Shown here one piece after another: positions 1 to 12,556 of a DNA stretch of 64,000 nt (positions within the stretch are counted from its first letter, which is position 1; each line of letters starts with the position of its first letter). A program made the position numbers and the translations under genes. This DNA comes from Macropodus opercularis (taxonomy: Eukaryota; Chordata; Actinopteri; Anabantiformes; Osphronemidae): positions 17,822,001-17,886,000 of the forward strand of contig CM061098.1 of NCBI GenBank assembly GCA_030770545.1. The letters run 5' to 3'. Below the pieces are notes generated by a model. The model saw only the letters and a program-made list of their open reading frames with translations, was not told where the DNA came from and ran no database searches.

Positions 1-1940
1 GAGCTTCTCAACACGTGGCTACCTAGTGCTCAGTAGATTTACAAAGACTACAGACAACTTTGGACACACTCATCAGCGTCTGATGCACAAAACCTGCCTC
101 TGGACTGAAAGTCAAAATACAACAGGGAAAATTCTATATGGCCAAGAGATGCCTCCACATGCTATAGAGACATAAATAAAATAAAATGACTAAAAATCTT
201 TGAATTGACTAAATGGTAAACATGCTCCACCTATGTTGTAAAAAACAATATTGAAGAAGCACCAGCAACTATATACTATCAATACTGCAAATTCAAACAT
301 ATTTGCCACATCAAGTCTACATAAAATAACATTAATATTTTTAGAGAAACTCAATTACGAGCTTTTGACATATGTGAGATCCAAAACCACCACCTACTGC
401 TCAGATGCAGTTCTCACAGACAGACAGCAGGTGTCTTGTTCTGACTGTATCAAATGCTTGGAGCAGTGTGTTGTCTTCAGCCCAGTTGTGGGTCAGTGCT
501 TCATAAAGCTTTGGTTTCTCCATCACTAGATGGGAACAGCACAGGTGGAGAGAGACCAGGCTGCTGTCGTCTGCTGTATGTGCACAAGTCCAGTCAGGCA
601 GAAGCAATTAGTACGTCAAGATATATTGTAACACAATGCTAATTCTAATAATGAATACTAATTATTATGACACACAGTCGGAATGTTTAATTCTGCCTAA
701 CACCAGGACAGAGCATCAGTTATCCTGCTCTGTTTTATAACAAAATTATATTAAAATTATATTAACGCCTCAGCCAGAAATCAACAGCCGTCTAAGATGA
801 CCTCAACTTTGGCAGAAACAAGCCAGACTTGGTCCTGCCCAACTTGTTAAATAAAGCAGGAAACAACAGCTTTTCCAAACTTTTCAAACTCTGCAGGTTC
901 GAGTGAGTAAAGCAGCACATGAATAACCAAAGTGTTTTTAAGTGAGCCAACCAAGTTCCACTGAGTCACCGCGCTCACTGGGTTCTCACTAAGATAATTG
1001 TATTCATTAGGCCTTGGGAAGTGTCTGGGCATTTCTCAATCTAAATGGCATAACTCTATACTGGAGGAACAGACACCGAGACTACAGGGAAACAAAAAGA
1101 CACCTTCCACATTAACATGGCACATTTCGCAAGATTTCCTTGTGATCCAGGGTCTGGATTAGTGAGTTTACAGTCAATTACATCACAGGCCCGATGTAGC
1201 CTCTCTAAGAAAACAATACTGCAGTTGAAATTCAAAGACTACACGTAAACAAGAGGAAATGTCAACCTGATATGAGGAGAAAGGTGGACATGAATTGTTG
1301 CAGATTAGAGGGACTTGAGGACAGGAGCTGTGACAGGAGGACAATAAACAACCTGACGAGGTGGTCATGGAAAAAAGGTCCTTATATACTGTACATGGCT
1401 GAGTCACGGGTGAACAGGTGGAAGGGATTGTCTTGATATGGAGGGAGCAGAGGAACATCGGGAAGTAGACATGAATGAGGACTTCATTCAGTCCTCATGG
1501 ATGGAGAAATTAAAACAAAGGAAATGAATCAGAACAAAACAAAAAGAAAACAGGCCGAGATCATGGCAGTAGAAGCTGCTACAACTCTCGCCTACATTTC
1601 CCTTTAATTCTTTAAGGGCAGGTTGTCAAGTCAAAACGTCAGTTATTGCTACAAAAAATATTCCCATGTATGTTGTGTGGTGGAAGTAACAGAAATATCC
1701 AAAAATATCCGACCTGCTCACAAGGCCCAAACGTAATTTCCCATCTCCTAGAATAAAGATGTCTTTCCATCAACAAATACAGTCATATGGCACAGAAATT
1801 CTTACTGCTGCACATGTTACATTATAAAAAGCTATGTTATCAGAATATGTATCATATAATTATTTTTTCTCACAACAGTTGTTATATGGGATAGAAGACA
1901 GAGATGGGAGACAGCAATATCCTGTTAGGCTCCAGGTATC
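1..1940. other. Unique AT-rich DNA, no gene recognised
   Basis: Short open frames occur on both strands, but none shows a recognisable motif or a convincing pair of splice sites. No repeat family found elsewhere in the window was seen here. It reads as intergenic or intronic DNA. Confidence 0.5.
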
Positions 1941-1944
1941 ACTC

Positions 1945-2047
1945 ATGTTGTGATGTATCATCTGTCTGCGGCTGTTTTATCCAACCCTTGTGTGGTTTGA
2001 ATGCCCCCTATTTTTCATTTTAACCTCTCGAAGGCTGCATGAAGGTG
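1945..2047 (+). mobile_element. Partial copy of fold-back TTAA MITE (right half)
   Basis: This matches the right half of the element at 15165-15452. It shares the stretch reading GTTTTATCCAACCCTTGTGT, the preceding ATCATCTGTCTG, and a terminal segment ending in a GCATGAAGG-like motif. The left arm is missing, so this is a truncated copy. Family assignment to piggyBac-like MITEs is inferred from the TTAA ends of the intact copy. Confidence 0.55.
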
Positions 2048-2049
2048 CA

Positions 2050-2442
2050 AAGGAGCACAGCAAGACAGGAATGACAAAACTGAATCAAATGATAGCTGCG
2101 GTTCAGGACAACTGAACACAGAGTCTATCAACTAAAGGTGACACAGAGCACAACCACTATCAAGCAGACCCAAACAAAAGAACGCAAAAGAACTGCAAAG
2201 CAGGTCTAACAATAATCTAAACAACTCTGACTAAACACGTACATTAACGAGCAACAGAAAGCGCAAGAGGCCGAGGCAATGGAAGAAGGGATCAGGGTAA
2301 CTCAGGACAGGGAAAGACCCACTAGCAAGGACCAGACACCGGAGGAAGGTATAAACACACAGTAACAAGGATGAAAGAAGAAATGAAAATGCCAGGAAGA
2401 AAAAGCCCCACTGGCGTCCGCTAGGGGGGAAGTGGTAACACA
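2050..2442 (-). mobile_element. Possible truncated LTR, minus strand
   Basis: On the minus strand the segment begins TGTGTTACCAC, followed by a short inverted C-run/G-run. This resembles the 5' ends of the better-supported LTRs in this window. No opposite TG...CA terminus or target duplication was found, so it is at best a truncated LTR. Confidence 0.27.
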
Positions 2443-3286
2443 CCCTAGAGCAGGGGTGTCCAAATGCATGGATTCATTTTTCAGCATCAGTCTGAGAAAA
2501 GATTCTCCTAATTTTAGCAATATTGCTAAAATGGCAGTAGGCACTTCTAGAAATGTCTTTGATATATGATGTAAAGGAGAGCTCTGGGTCAAATATGACA
2601 CTGGTGGTTCATCAGAACCTGAAGCCACCATTAGGACCCAGAGAAGTCATGTGTACAGCACTGGAGAGAAGGTGTGATCTGTGGATTTGGTCAGACAGAG
2701 CTACATTTGTTAATTATAGCATTCATAATCCATGGCGTATTATATAATATTATTTTAAATATATGCATATATAGATATTACTATAACAAAAACATTTCTA
2801 GCACTTACTGAAGAAATATTACTAGGTCAATAGATTACATAATCCTTATGTCAAGAATTATCTGTATAACAAAATCTTATCAAAATAAATTGCTTCATGT
2901 CCAGTCCAACTTTCAAACTTAGTGATGATCAGAATATATATTATACGACATCATTTCTAGGCTCATGAGCAGGATCTATAGTGTGATTAAATGCCTTCAG
3001 TCTGCTCATCTGCTGATTCTTCCAGTGTGTTACTGTCTAACTCTGCCTGCTTGTCCATGTTTCTCTCAGGACTGAGCTGTCACAACTAGAGATGTTAAAA
3101 CTGTCTAAGACAGCCTTAAAACACCGACGGCGAACTGTTGGGCGCTAAACGCATCAGTCAGACTGAGAGAGGGAGAACTTGCACCCAATTCCTTTGGCAA
3201 CTGGTCTATGAATAAATTAAATTAATAAGTAATAATAAATGAAAGCAGCTCAACTAGATGACATTGCAATTACATCCTGTCCTGTA

Positions 3287-3304
3287 TGTGTGTGTGTGTG
3301 TGTA
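3287..3304. repeat. (TG)n microsatellite
   Basis: An uninterrupted TG dinucleotide run is visible directly. Confidence 0.9.
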
Positions 3305-3972
3305 GTGTGTATCAGCCAGGAATCAAACCTACCTTTCCTCTACAGTGTCTCATTATTTTTCAATTTTGTTTTGTAGTGCAAACATTGAGAGTATGATGAT
3401 GTTCAGTGATGTTGACACATAGGGTCACTTAACAGTTAACTATTTTTGTGATGTCCAGCAAAGGACGGAGGCTTGACAGATACTGAAAGAAGAGATGGAG
3501 TCTGTCCCACTTTGGACGGAGCAGCTCTACTATTCAAACCAGTGACAACCTGGAGTGGAAAACTCAGACACTAGTTATTGTGCACGGTCCTTCTGTCCTG
3601 GGTTTAGAGTTTGATTCTATAACGTTACCATGACTTTAGCATTGATGTAGCTCAACCTCAGTTTAGCAAGGACTGTCCCCATGACAAATCGATTGTTACC
3701 TTGTGTTGTGTTTTCACGTGCGTTTGTCTTTTAGCCTTGTTGTCATGTGTCTATATACTTAACTCCGCTAGTGCGTCATCCCTGCTCTTTGCGTTTTTCC
3801 TTGTCTTGTTCCACTTCTCTGACTTCTAGTTTTGTTCCATGTGCAAACTGCGAGGAAAGATTTTGTGAGTTTTGGAAAGAGAACACATCCTTCCCCATCA
3901 CTCCTCTGAGCATTGATCCATCGCTGTTGGATGTGATTGCAAGTCAGCCCGATTAGCCTGAACTGGTCAAGA

Positions 3973-4030
3973 AGTTCAGAACCTTCAGAAGCTCAGAATA
4001 AGTTCAGAACCTTCAGAAGCTTCAGAAGCT
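3973..4030. repeat. Short direct duplication
   Basis: The 20-mer AGTTCAGAACCTTCAGAAGC occurs twice, separated by a few bases. A further partial TTCAGAAGCT unit follows. Confidence 0.8.
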
Positions 4031-6254
4031 GATCTTGAAGATGTTGCTGGTCTGAAGCTATTCTTGACACTTATCTGAACATGATAGATTCCTGTCAGCC
4101 TTTGGATTCACATACTTGTGCAAGTATGTTTATAACACTACAAGGAGCAGAAACCCCATGAACCAGGTGAAAGAAAAATTTTTATGAACCATTATTTTGA
4201 AAAAATATATTTTTGTATCAGTCCTTTAACTGTTTTCATGTTTAGCTTGACGGTTGACAATTTCAGACCCATGCATAGCTGATGCAGTGCACCTGTTAAA
4301 ACATGTTGCAAACAATCTGCAAGTCTCGCAGAACGAGACGCTTTCTCTTTCTCCTACAGGAATAAACTCAGTGTTTGTTTGATGTGTGGCATGGACAGGA
4401 GCATTTGCTATTATTATGCTGTTGCATGAAATCCATTTACATTGTTGCATTCAATTAAACCTCTTTTTGTTTTCCTGAAGAATTGTAGATAATGCACTAA
4501 AATCTACTCAACAATTCAGGTAAAATCCTGTCCGTAGGTCACAATCAAGGAATCTTTAACCTATGATTTAATTAACAAAATCTTGTCTGCAGACTAAAAC
4601 TCAACCGATACGAATTTCAGTGGACAAAACTGGTTAATCTGTATACAAAACAATTTCACACAGAATAAAAGCTGCACAAAACTCTCCTCTCCTCAACAAG
4701 TGCTTCTGTTAAGACTGTGGGCTGTTGGGCTGTATTCTCTCAGCAGGTAACCGTGTTGGTGAATTAGGTGCTGGGACTAGAAATAGTTGATGTTGATGGT
4801 ACTTGTTTGATGACTGTATTATTTCATCCCTCGTCCACTGTGTCCTGCAGCAATGGGGAGAATGCTCACCCAGCTTTTCTTTAATGTCATAGGGCTCCTC
4901 TCTCTGTCACTGTCACGGCTTTTGCTTTGGAGGGTCAGATACCTGCCACCACCTACCATAACTTGAAACTAATCGCTATTGACTGCTTTCACCTGTTTCC
5001 TGCCTGTGCACCAGACTGTATTTAAGCTCTGTTCAGGGACCAAGAGTTTGGCAGATCGTCTGTGTAAATTCAGTCAAGTTTCTCATCACAACTCTAGGAA
5101 TCTGTGCCTTCGCCCAAAGGATCTGGAGGCAAGTCACAGCAATGTAGTAATGTCACCGTGGAGCTTATTGGAGTTGCATTCTGAGTTTAATATGCCAAAG
5201 GAAAGAGCCAATGAGCAGGCTCTTTTGTTATATTAGCTATATTGATGCCATCTGTTTAAAGGGATCTGGCATCAACCAGAGAAAGAGTTGCTGTTTTAGG
5301 GCAAGTAGGACCCACTTTCTTCTTAACTTATCTGTCCTCTTTTCTCCTACCAGTGGCTCCAGGAGCCAGGTTGTACTGAGGTTAGAGTAAATGCAATGTG
5401 GCAGCAGGGGTGATGTAGTCAGAACTTTATGGAAAATGTCATAGTTACAGCCGTTTAGTTGATGATCTGGTGAATGTCTGGTCCTTTAATGGTAGATTTC
5501 CCTGAACGAGTTAGTTTTCTGACTGGTTCCCCTTTAAAACACATGCATCCCAATATGGTGCATTCTTATATCTCTAAACTACTGATGAGGACTTTCACAT
5601 ATCACAGTAAACAAACAAAGCTTTGACAAAATCTGGTGTTTTGCTCTGCAGGTCATCACATCACATCAGATAAGTTGATGCATTGTTATTCTTGAATGTG
5701 ACAGGCAGGGCTAACTTCATGTGGTTGTGGATGCACCATCCGTCTCCTGCGTATGAGAGCAGTGGTAAATTGAGGGAAAGGTAACACTCACGCTCCCACT
5801 GCTTTTAAGCAAGGCAGTTGCTTCAGTAGTTCAGTACAGACTTCTTCCAGATTTTACTGCAGGGTGCTTGAATTGTGTCTTCATTTCCAAGCAGCTGCTA
5901 TGGTTGGTTCATGTAGGTGCAGCAATGTAGTTTGCAAAAGAAGTAGATAAATGTAGACGAGAAGGTGTGATTAATAAATATATGAACTAATGAATTAGCT
6001 GATCATATGTCTGGACTCAGCTGAACCAACCACAATGAAGCGTGATTTTGCCAGAATATCATTTTGTTTGTGCGGTGTTTCCTTTCTTATGCATTTCAAG
6101 AATAAAACTGACATGAGCTGCTGAAATAATTTATAAATGAGAAAGGAAGCGGTGACACACAGGATTAATGAGCTGAGGCAAACAGATGCCTCCTGCATAA
6201 ACAGGCATGAATACCAGTCGAACCAGACCTGTGTGATGTGTAATGCGTGAAGAG

Positions 6255-6271
6255 GTGTGTGTGTGTGTGTG
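6255..6271. repeat. (TG)n microsatellite
   Basis: An uninterrupted TG run is visible directly. Confidence 0.9.
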
Positions 6272-6977
6272 GTTATACTACAGAAGCTTGTTTTTGTTTT
6301 TCACATTACTTAATGAAGGTAAACACAGCTGAGACACTGCACTACTGTGAAGTTCTGATATGTTTGTTGAGAAGTTGTTGTTGCCAGGGAGAAGTAAAAT
6401 TTGATACATAATCTGCTTTTGCGCTGAATTTGGTTGCTGTGTTTCAGCCTTTGTTGTCTTTTGTTAAGAAACATTGTAAACCTCAGCACAAAGAAACGCT
6501 GATCTGAGATAATACACACCAGCATATCAAAAATGAAAAGGTTTTCCCATTTAGTAAAGTCAGTGACTGAAGCCTGCTGATGAGTGATGCTAAAGATATT
6601 CCAATAGCTGTTTATAGACACAACAGAAAAAGGGAAAACTCCCATGGCTATCAATAGCCTAGTGGTCAAACTAGACTGATATTCAGAATTAGTTGTTGCA
6701 GTTGCATCTGTGATAAACGTTAGCTTTTAGTGGCGCATAAGCTGAGAAATGTAAAGTATACAATGGAGTTAAAACACCCACATACGTATGCAAAGAAAGA
6801 CTTTGACTCAGGCCTCACATACATCTGTTAACACACACATAAAAGAAAATAAAGAACTACCTTGAGACACTGTTTGATGGAAGAGTGAATGAACTGTTTC
6901 ATTCTTTCAATGGGCCATTTTAAAACCAACCAGAGGGAGGCAGTAAAACCTCACCCATCTATGTTCAGTGCAGCATC

Positions 6978-7002
6978 GTGTGTGTGTGTGTGTGTGTGTG
7001 TG
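6978..7002. repeat. (TG)n microsatellite
   Basis: A TG run of about 12 units is visible directly. Confidence 0.9.
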
Positions 7003-8977
7003 CTTTCTTTTCCAGTTTCAACTTCAGTAAATAATGATTTAAAGATCTTTCACCCTCTGGACTAAGTTGGTAATTTGCCTAATTTAATAAAATCAGTGTA
7101 ATAGTAAGATATTATGCAGAACAATATACAGAATAATATGATGTATAATATTTATTTTATTAATTTATTAATGACATAATTTATGTTTTAATTAAGTCAA
7201 TTAGATTAAGCATGAAGCAGAACATTTCTTTTGTTACAGAGCACTAATTCAGTCAGCTTTCTATATACCAAACAGCTCTGGTTCAATTTAAAATAAAATA
7301 ACAACGCCTCAAATATTAATACACACTGTACATTCCCCAAATTTCTCATTCTCATGTGAGGTGAATCCTGTTACTGAGGATTGTGCTGCTGTTGTCTGGT
7401 GTCCAAATTACTTTTCTTCTGTACCTTCATCTATTTTATTATGACTTTCTAGCTGGTAGCGACTAATTCAAAGGCTGTAACATCAGCCTGTAACACTCTC
7501 GCACCCTTCTCATTAAAAATCCACTTTTCTGCACATTTTGCTCATTAGTCCAGTCCAGAACGCTCCATTGTGAATCTTTCAAACCATGTGGAATTCTCTG
7601 TAACAGCAGGGTTGTGCAGGGTGTGTTCCAGTGAACTGAAGTGATCCATAGCACTTCATCAAACCTCAGTTAGAGAAAGATACTGTACATACATAGGTAC
7701 TGAACATTAACTGAATTATTTTCCATTCTTCAAGGAAATAGAGGACAACCCCAGAGGGTGGCAGTCTTTGCCCAGTTCACTCATGAAGAATGATGGTCCT
7801 GCCTGGACTCAGCTGTCTGTTGTCAATAATTCCAGACCAGCCATATCAGGTATGGTTTAAGGCACTGGACGTATACATCTCGAAATGTTTATGAATAAAC
7901 AAAACATGAGCATGTGGTTTTCATTTATGATGAGTAAGCGAATTTAGTAATTTGAATTAATGACACTGCATGTCATGCCACGCTGAACATTGTTTCTTCT
8001 CAGGATGTCTCACAGAACTTTATGACATGGCCTGTTATGTGTACGTTGGGCAGCCTGCTTCCTCAACGATGCCGTTTAAGGGCCTTCAGGTGCTATTTTT
8101 CTGTGGGTCCTTGAGTGAAGAGCTGCTTTATTCGGATGAGCTCATGCACCTAACTCGGCCAATAAAAATAATACACCTTTATGTCTGTCTCTGTATGTTT
8201 AGTGTCATTATTCATCTGCACTGTAAAGTGAGGTCCTATTAGTTTTATATTAGAGTCTCCAGTTTTTCAACTTTATTAGTTTATGTCCTTTCCTCATATA
8301 AGCCAGTCTACAGCCTCTGCAAATTGACTGGAGTCAGACTGTACTTTGCATATTGGACTGGACTTGATTGAATTGTACATTTACCGTATAACACCTGCTC
8401 AACCTTTGTTGATTTTTTTGTTGTACCCAACAGGTCACTTTTGAGGTTTTCTGTCATAGACATATCTTATATTTTCAGGCTAATAATTAATAATGATCTC
8501 CTTCACTTGCGTTGAGATCTCCTTGAATTTCATATCAAAAGCTCCAGTCAAACAGCTGCCAAATGTCCACAAAAGGAAAAAAGCATCAATACTCATATTG
8601 GCTGCCATTGATTTCAAGCTAACACCAGCCTGTTAACAATGAGGACACAGAAGATATTGTTGTTGGACAGTATTGGTGAATATCCCAGTGTTTCTGTGTG
8701 GGCATCTCAGCATGTGATCTCTTGCCTTTTCCGTTGTTGTGATTTTAATACTTTGACCTAACACCACACAGAACTCAAGAATGGCTTCCAGAGGTTAAAG
8801 ATCAATGTAACATTGCCTATATCCAGTTGACTGTAAAGGTGATATCTCAGGACATATTTAAAACTGTGGCCTTGGTGCCACGTCAAAGGAGAAAGTTTCC
8901 ATTACATTATGTTAACTCAATATCATGAGTGTCTTGATGGAAATATTTTGTGCAAATATCTACTGTATACATGTAGT

Positions 8978-9569
8978 TGTTACAAACACGCACACAGGAC
9001 TACACTAAACTGGCAGTTCCAGGGGTAGGAGAGCCTGAGGCCCTGGAACTACCGTTAACCGCCACAGGGTGACGCCAAAACTGCCTGAAAAGGGGAAGCT
9101 CAACCTAGAGCCTGCGCCCACTAAGACAAACTACTGAGGGAGAACCCAATTGCACGACTCAGACACAAAAAAACACTATTTAGTTACAATTTAATTAAAG
9201 AGGAGAAAAACAGACATGAACAAAGCACAGACACAGGTGACTAGAACCAAACGTGAGCCAAAACAAACAAAGTTACTGATTAACGAAAACCAAAACCTGC
9301 AGCAACAAGATTCCAAGACAAACAACACATAAACAAAGACAAGGTACCAAAACACAAAGCCACATACCGAATAATCCAAGACCCTACAACACGAGTGGTA
9401 ACACCAATAATCAGCCAGCGACGAGGGACACAAAACGAGGAACTTAAATACATAACAGGAAATCAAACACAGCTGAAAACACTAACGAACTAAAACAGGA
9501 AGCAAGACGAAACAAAAAACAAAGGGTGACCACGAGCGCCCTCCGGTGGTCGGAGGGCGAATTGTCACA
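8978..9569 (-). repeat. 3' LTR of composite element (592 bp)
   Basis: On the minus strand it begins TGTGACA and ends TGTAACA. It is nearly identical to 11393-11972. The 12-bp length difference comes from an 11-bp indel near 9250 and one base in an A-run near 9175. A TATTTAAG box is present on the element strand. Stem-loops lie at 9537-9559 and 9015-9050. Confidence 0.9.
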
Positions 9570-9590
9570 GAGCCCCCCCTCTTACGGCCG
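9570..9590 (-). other. Polypurine tract before 3' LTR
   Basis: Read on the element strand, the bases just upstream of the LTR are AAGAGGGGGGGCTC. This is a purine run in the place expected for plus-strand priming in LTR retrotransposons. The same tract precedes the middle LTR at 11973. Confidence 0.6.
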
Positions 9591-9881
9591 GATCCCAGAC
9601 GGCCCCTAGAAAAACAAAATACTGGCAACTTCAGCAAACGAATCTCTACTCAAAAAAGGCTCTTAGCCGTGTCCAACTGAAAATGTTCAAAAAGTTCAAG
9701 CTTAAAATGTCCCATCAGGGCGGGCGAAGATGAGCGTTGGCTCTGCCCAGCAGCAGCTGGGGGCAAAACAGAGCTTCTGGCTCCGGGACAGTCAAACTAG
9801 TACCTCTTGGTGGCCGGCGGCGAAAAAGGCAGGGCCAAGCCAACGGCTTGATGATCTGGGAGGCGGGCAAGTCAGGATCCT

Positions 9882-11315
9882 TCAGGGGACATAGCCGGAG
9901 CGCCGCTCCGAGCCCTGGGACGGACAAGGAGAGCGTCCCGGCAGCGCCGCTCCGAGCTCCGGGACGGACGAGGAGAGCGTCCCGGCAGCGCCGAGCTCCG
10001 GGACGGACGAGCAGAGCGTCCCGGCAGCGCCGGGCTCCGAGACGGACGAGGTGAGCGTCTCGGCAGCGCCGGGCTCCGAGACAGACGAGGTGAGCGATGC
10101 GGCAGCGCCGGGCTCCGAGACAGACGAGGTGAGCGATGCGGCAGCGCCGGGCTCCGAGACAGACGAGGTGAGCGATGCGGCAGCGCCGGGCTCCGAGGCG
10201 GACGGGCAGGACAAAGCACGCTCCTCCAGAGCGCCGTTCACCGGAGTCGACCCCTCGGGAGAACGAAAACCAGACATGCACTCTCCTTGACTGCGCAACC
10301 CCGACGGTGGTTCAGTGGCTCCGAGCCACTGCTTCCCCAGGCCCGTTCTCTCCTCCCGGAGACGATGGGGCGATGGAGCAGGTGCAGCGGTGTTTAACCG
10401 CTGGCTTTCTCCGGACGACGCCACCACCTTGAGACGTCGTAGAGCTGGAGTCGGTGCTACTGCCCGCGGTGGCAAACTCAAACGCCGCAGAGCAGGAACC
10501 GGACTCAGAATGGGTGCAGCGGGGTCGAGCCGCTGTTTCCCCGAGCTTGTTGTCTTTCCCTGGAGACGACTAGGCGACGAGGCAGGTGCGGCGGTGGTGA
10601 GCCGCCGACTTTCACCGACCGACGTCTCTACCCTGAGACGCCGAGGTGCTGGAGTTAGAGCTGCAGGCCGCGGTGCTGACACCATGCGCAGCGGGGCAGG
10701 AACCGGACTCCAGGTAGGCTTGGGAGGACTTCCCATGGGTGCGGTATCCCACCGCGGAACCACGAGCTCCGGCGTTCTGTCCAGGAAACACCGGGCGGGC
10801 AGAATGAATTCTCCCAGTTCCTCCTGCTGGTGAACAGAGATCCACGCTAGCCTCCTGGAGCGCGGTCTCTTCGAAAACAAAATAGTCTCAGGAACACTCG
10901 ACACAGGACTCAGAGTCTCGAACGCTGGAGAAGGAGAACACTGAGCTTTCAGCTCCTTCCAGATGTCTCTGGCCTCCTCCTCTGACAGACTAGTGGCAGG
11001 CAAAGAGGGCTGTGAACCGAGGTAGGGGTCCCTCAGGCGAGCATGGCCGACACGAACGGAAACGGAGGACTTGGTGGAGGCTGACTCTGGGGGCGGGGTG
11101 CTGAGCAGGGCACGCTCCAGCAGCTCCTTCTCCTCCCCTACAGCCTTACACATTCCTCCGACCCCAGGCAAGTGTAAATTGTCCCAGAGGACATCGTCTA
11201 GCCTGCCCAGCGCCTCCAACCGGGTTTCTAGATCTGGGCAGTAGGCAGCAGAGTCCATTAGGGTGCGGAACGCCACACGAAAAGACTGGGGCAACTTGCT
11301 CCTGGCGCGTTCCAT
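9882..11315 (-). CDS. Gag-like ORF of non-autonomous LTR element (477 aa)
   Basis: This is a single open frame that starts about 78 bases inside the 5' LTR, at the first ATG after the leader, where a gag gene would be expected. Residues 1-130 are mixed and probably helical (start MERARSKLPQSF, with Leu/Glu-rich stretches). Residues about 190-350 are rich in Pro, Ala, Arg and Ser with repeated PAPRRL-type motifs. The C-terminal part is a run of 13-residue units of the type SEPGAAASLTSSV, encoded by a 39-bp minisatellite. No CCHC zinc knuckle and no pol motifs are visible. Position and composition suggest a structural or RNA-packaging protein, but this is inference. The neighbouring unit at 11973-12556 keeps only the C-terminal repeat part. 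The other long frames over 9715-10290 are shadows of the 39-bp repeat. Confidence 0.55.
   Translation of the reverse strand: MERARSKLPQSFRVAFRTLMDSAAYCPDLETRLEALGRLDDVLWDNLHLPGVGGMCKAVGEEKELLERALLSTPPPESASTKSSVSVRVGHARLRDPYLGSQPSLPATSLSEEEARDIWKELKAQCSPSPAFETLSPVSSVPETILFSKRPRSRRLAWISVHQQEELGEFILPARCFLDRTPELVVPRWDTAPMGSPPKPTWSPVPAPLRMVSAPRPAALTPAPRRLRVETSVGESRRLTTAAPASSPSRLQGKTTSSGKQRLDPAAPILSPVPALRRLSLPPRAVAPTPALRRLKVVASSGESQRLNTAAPAPSPHRLREERTGLGKQWLGATEPPSGLRSQGECMSGFRSPEGSTPVNGALEERALSCPSASEPGAAASLTSSVSEPGAAASLTSSVSEPGAAASLTSSVSEPGAAETLTSSVSEPGAAGTLCSSVPELGAAGTLSSSVPELGAALPGRSPCPSQGSERRSGYVP
9905..10205 (-). repeat. 39-bp coding minisatellite inside gag-like ORF
   Basis: Units of 39 bp (13 codons) containing GCAGCGCCGGGCTCCGAGAC follow one another with small changes. 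The last three to four units are almost identical, while earlier ones are shorter or diverged. Because the unit is a multiple of three, several frames stay open on both strands. Confidence 0.85.
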
Positions 11316-11392
11316 ACTTGGACGGCAAGTTCAAAAAACAAAAAATACAAAAGAAACACTGGGTCGGCTGGGTCCTACTGGCTGGCTGATTC

Positions 11393-11972
11393 TGTTACAA
11401 ACACGCACACAGGACTACACTAAACTGGCAGTTCCAGGGGTAGGAGAGCCTGAGGCCCTGGAACTACCGTTAACCGCCACAGGGTGACGCCAAAACTGCC
11501 TGAAAAGGGGAAGCTCAACCTAGAGCCTGCGCCCACTAAGACAAACTACTGAGGGAGAACCCAATTGCACGACTCAGACACAAAAAACACTATTTAGTTA
11601 CAATTTAATTAAAGAGGAGAAAAACAGACATGAACAAAGCACAGACACAGGTGACTAGAACCAAAACAAACAAAGTTACTGATTAACGAAAACCAAAACC
11701 TGCAGCAACAAGATTCCAAGACAAACAACACATAAACAAAGACAAGGTACCAAAACACAAAGCCACATACCGAATAATCCAAGACTCTACAACACGAGTG
11801 GTAACACCAATAATCAGCCAGCGACGAGGGACACAAAACGAGGAACTTAAATACATAACAGGAAATCAAACACAGCTGAAAACACTAACGAACTAAAACA
11901 GGAAGCAAGACGAAACAAAAAACAAAGGGTGACCACGAGCGCCCTCCGGTGGTCGGAGGGCGAATTGTCACA
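11393..11972 (-). repeat. Middle LTR of composite element (580 bp)
   Basis: It has TGTGACA/TGTAACA termini on the minus strand and the same sequence as 8978-9569 apart from small indels. It serves as the 5' LTR for the intact gag-like unit and as the 3' LTR for the truncated unit. Confidence 0.9.
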
Positions 11973-12556
11973 GAGCCCCCCCTCTTACGGCCGGATCCCA
12001 GACGGCCCCTAGAAAAACAAAATACTGGCAACTTCAGCAAACGAATCTCTACTCAAAAAAGGCTCTTAGCCGGGTCCAACTGAAAATGTTCAAAAAGTTC
12101 AAGCTTAAAATGTCCCATCAGGGCGGGCGAAGATGAGCGTTGGCTCTGCCCAGCAGCAGCTGGGGGCAAAACAGAGCTTCTGGCTCCGGGACAGTCAAAC
12201 TAGTACCTCTTGGTGGCCGGCGGCGAAAAAGGCAGGGCCAAGCCAACGGCTTGATGATCTGGGAGGCGGGCAAGTCAGGATCCTTCAGGGGACATAGCCG
12301 GAGCGCCGCTCCGAGCTCCGGGATGGACAAGGAGAGCGTCCCGGCAGCGCCGCTCCGAGCTCCGGGACGGACGAGGAGAGCGTCCCGGCAGCGCCGAGCT
12401 CCGGGACGGACGAGCAGAGCGTCCCGGCAGCGCCGGGCTCCGAGTCGGACGAGGAGAGCGTCTCGGCAGCGCCGGGCTCCGAGACAGACGAGGTGAGCGA
12501 TGCGGCAGCGCCGGGCTCCGAGACAGACGAGGTGAGCGATGCGGCAGCGCCGGGCT
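11973..12556 (-). pseudogene. Truncated second internal unit (3' part of gag-like ORF)
   Basis: It repeats 9570-10150 closely, including the purine tract and the 39-bp units, with one fewer repeat and small substitutions. It stops abruptly at 12556, where the sequence jumps into the 5' part of an LTR. The junction shares only a CT dinucleotide between the two sides. The 5' half of the gag-like frame is absent, so this copy cannot encode the full protein. Confidence 0.8.

Larger units (their letters stand above)
2450..8972. other. Mostly unique DNA with short repeats, no gene recognised
   Basis: No coding region with motifs or matched splice sites was found. Contents seen: three TG microsatellites (listed separately), a 20-bp duplication near 3973-4030, and a stretch near 4912-5110 with a TGTCACGG start and a TATTTAAG box that faintly resembles an LTR. 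The 69-codon frame at 3747-3956 has no recognisable domain. Confidence 0.45.

Noticed and set aside
9715..10290. Several 80-190-codon frames on both strands
   Set aside because: Shadows of the 39-bp repeat inside the gag-like ORF.
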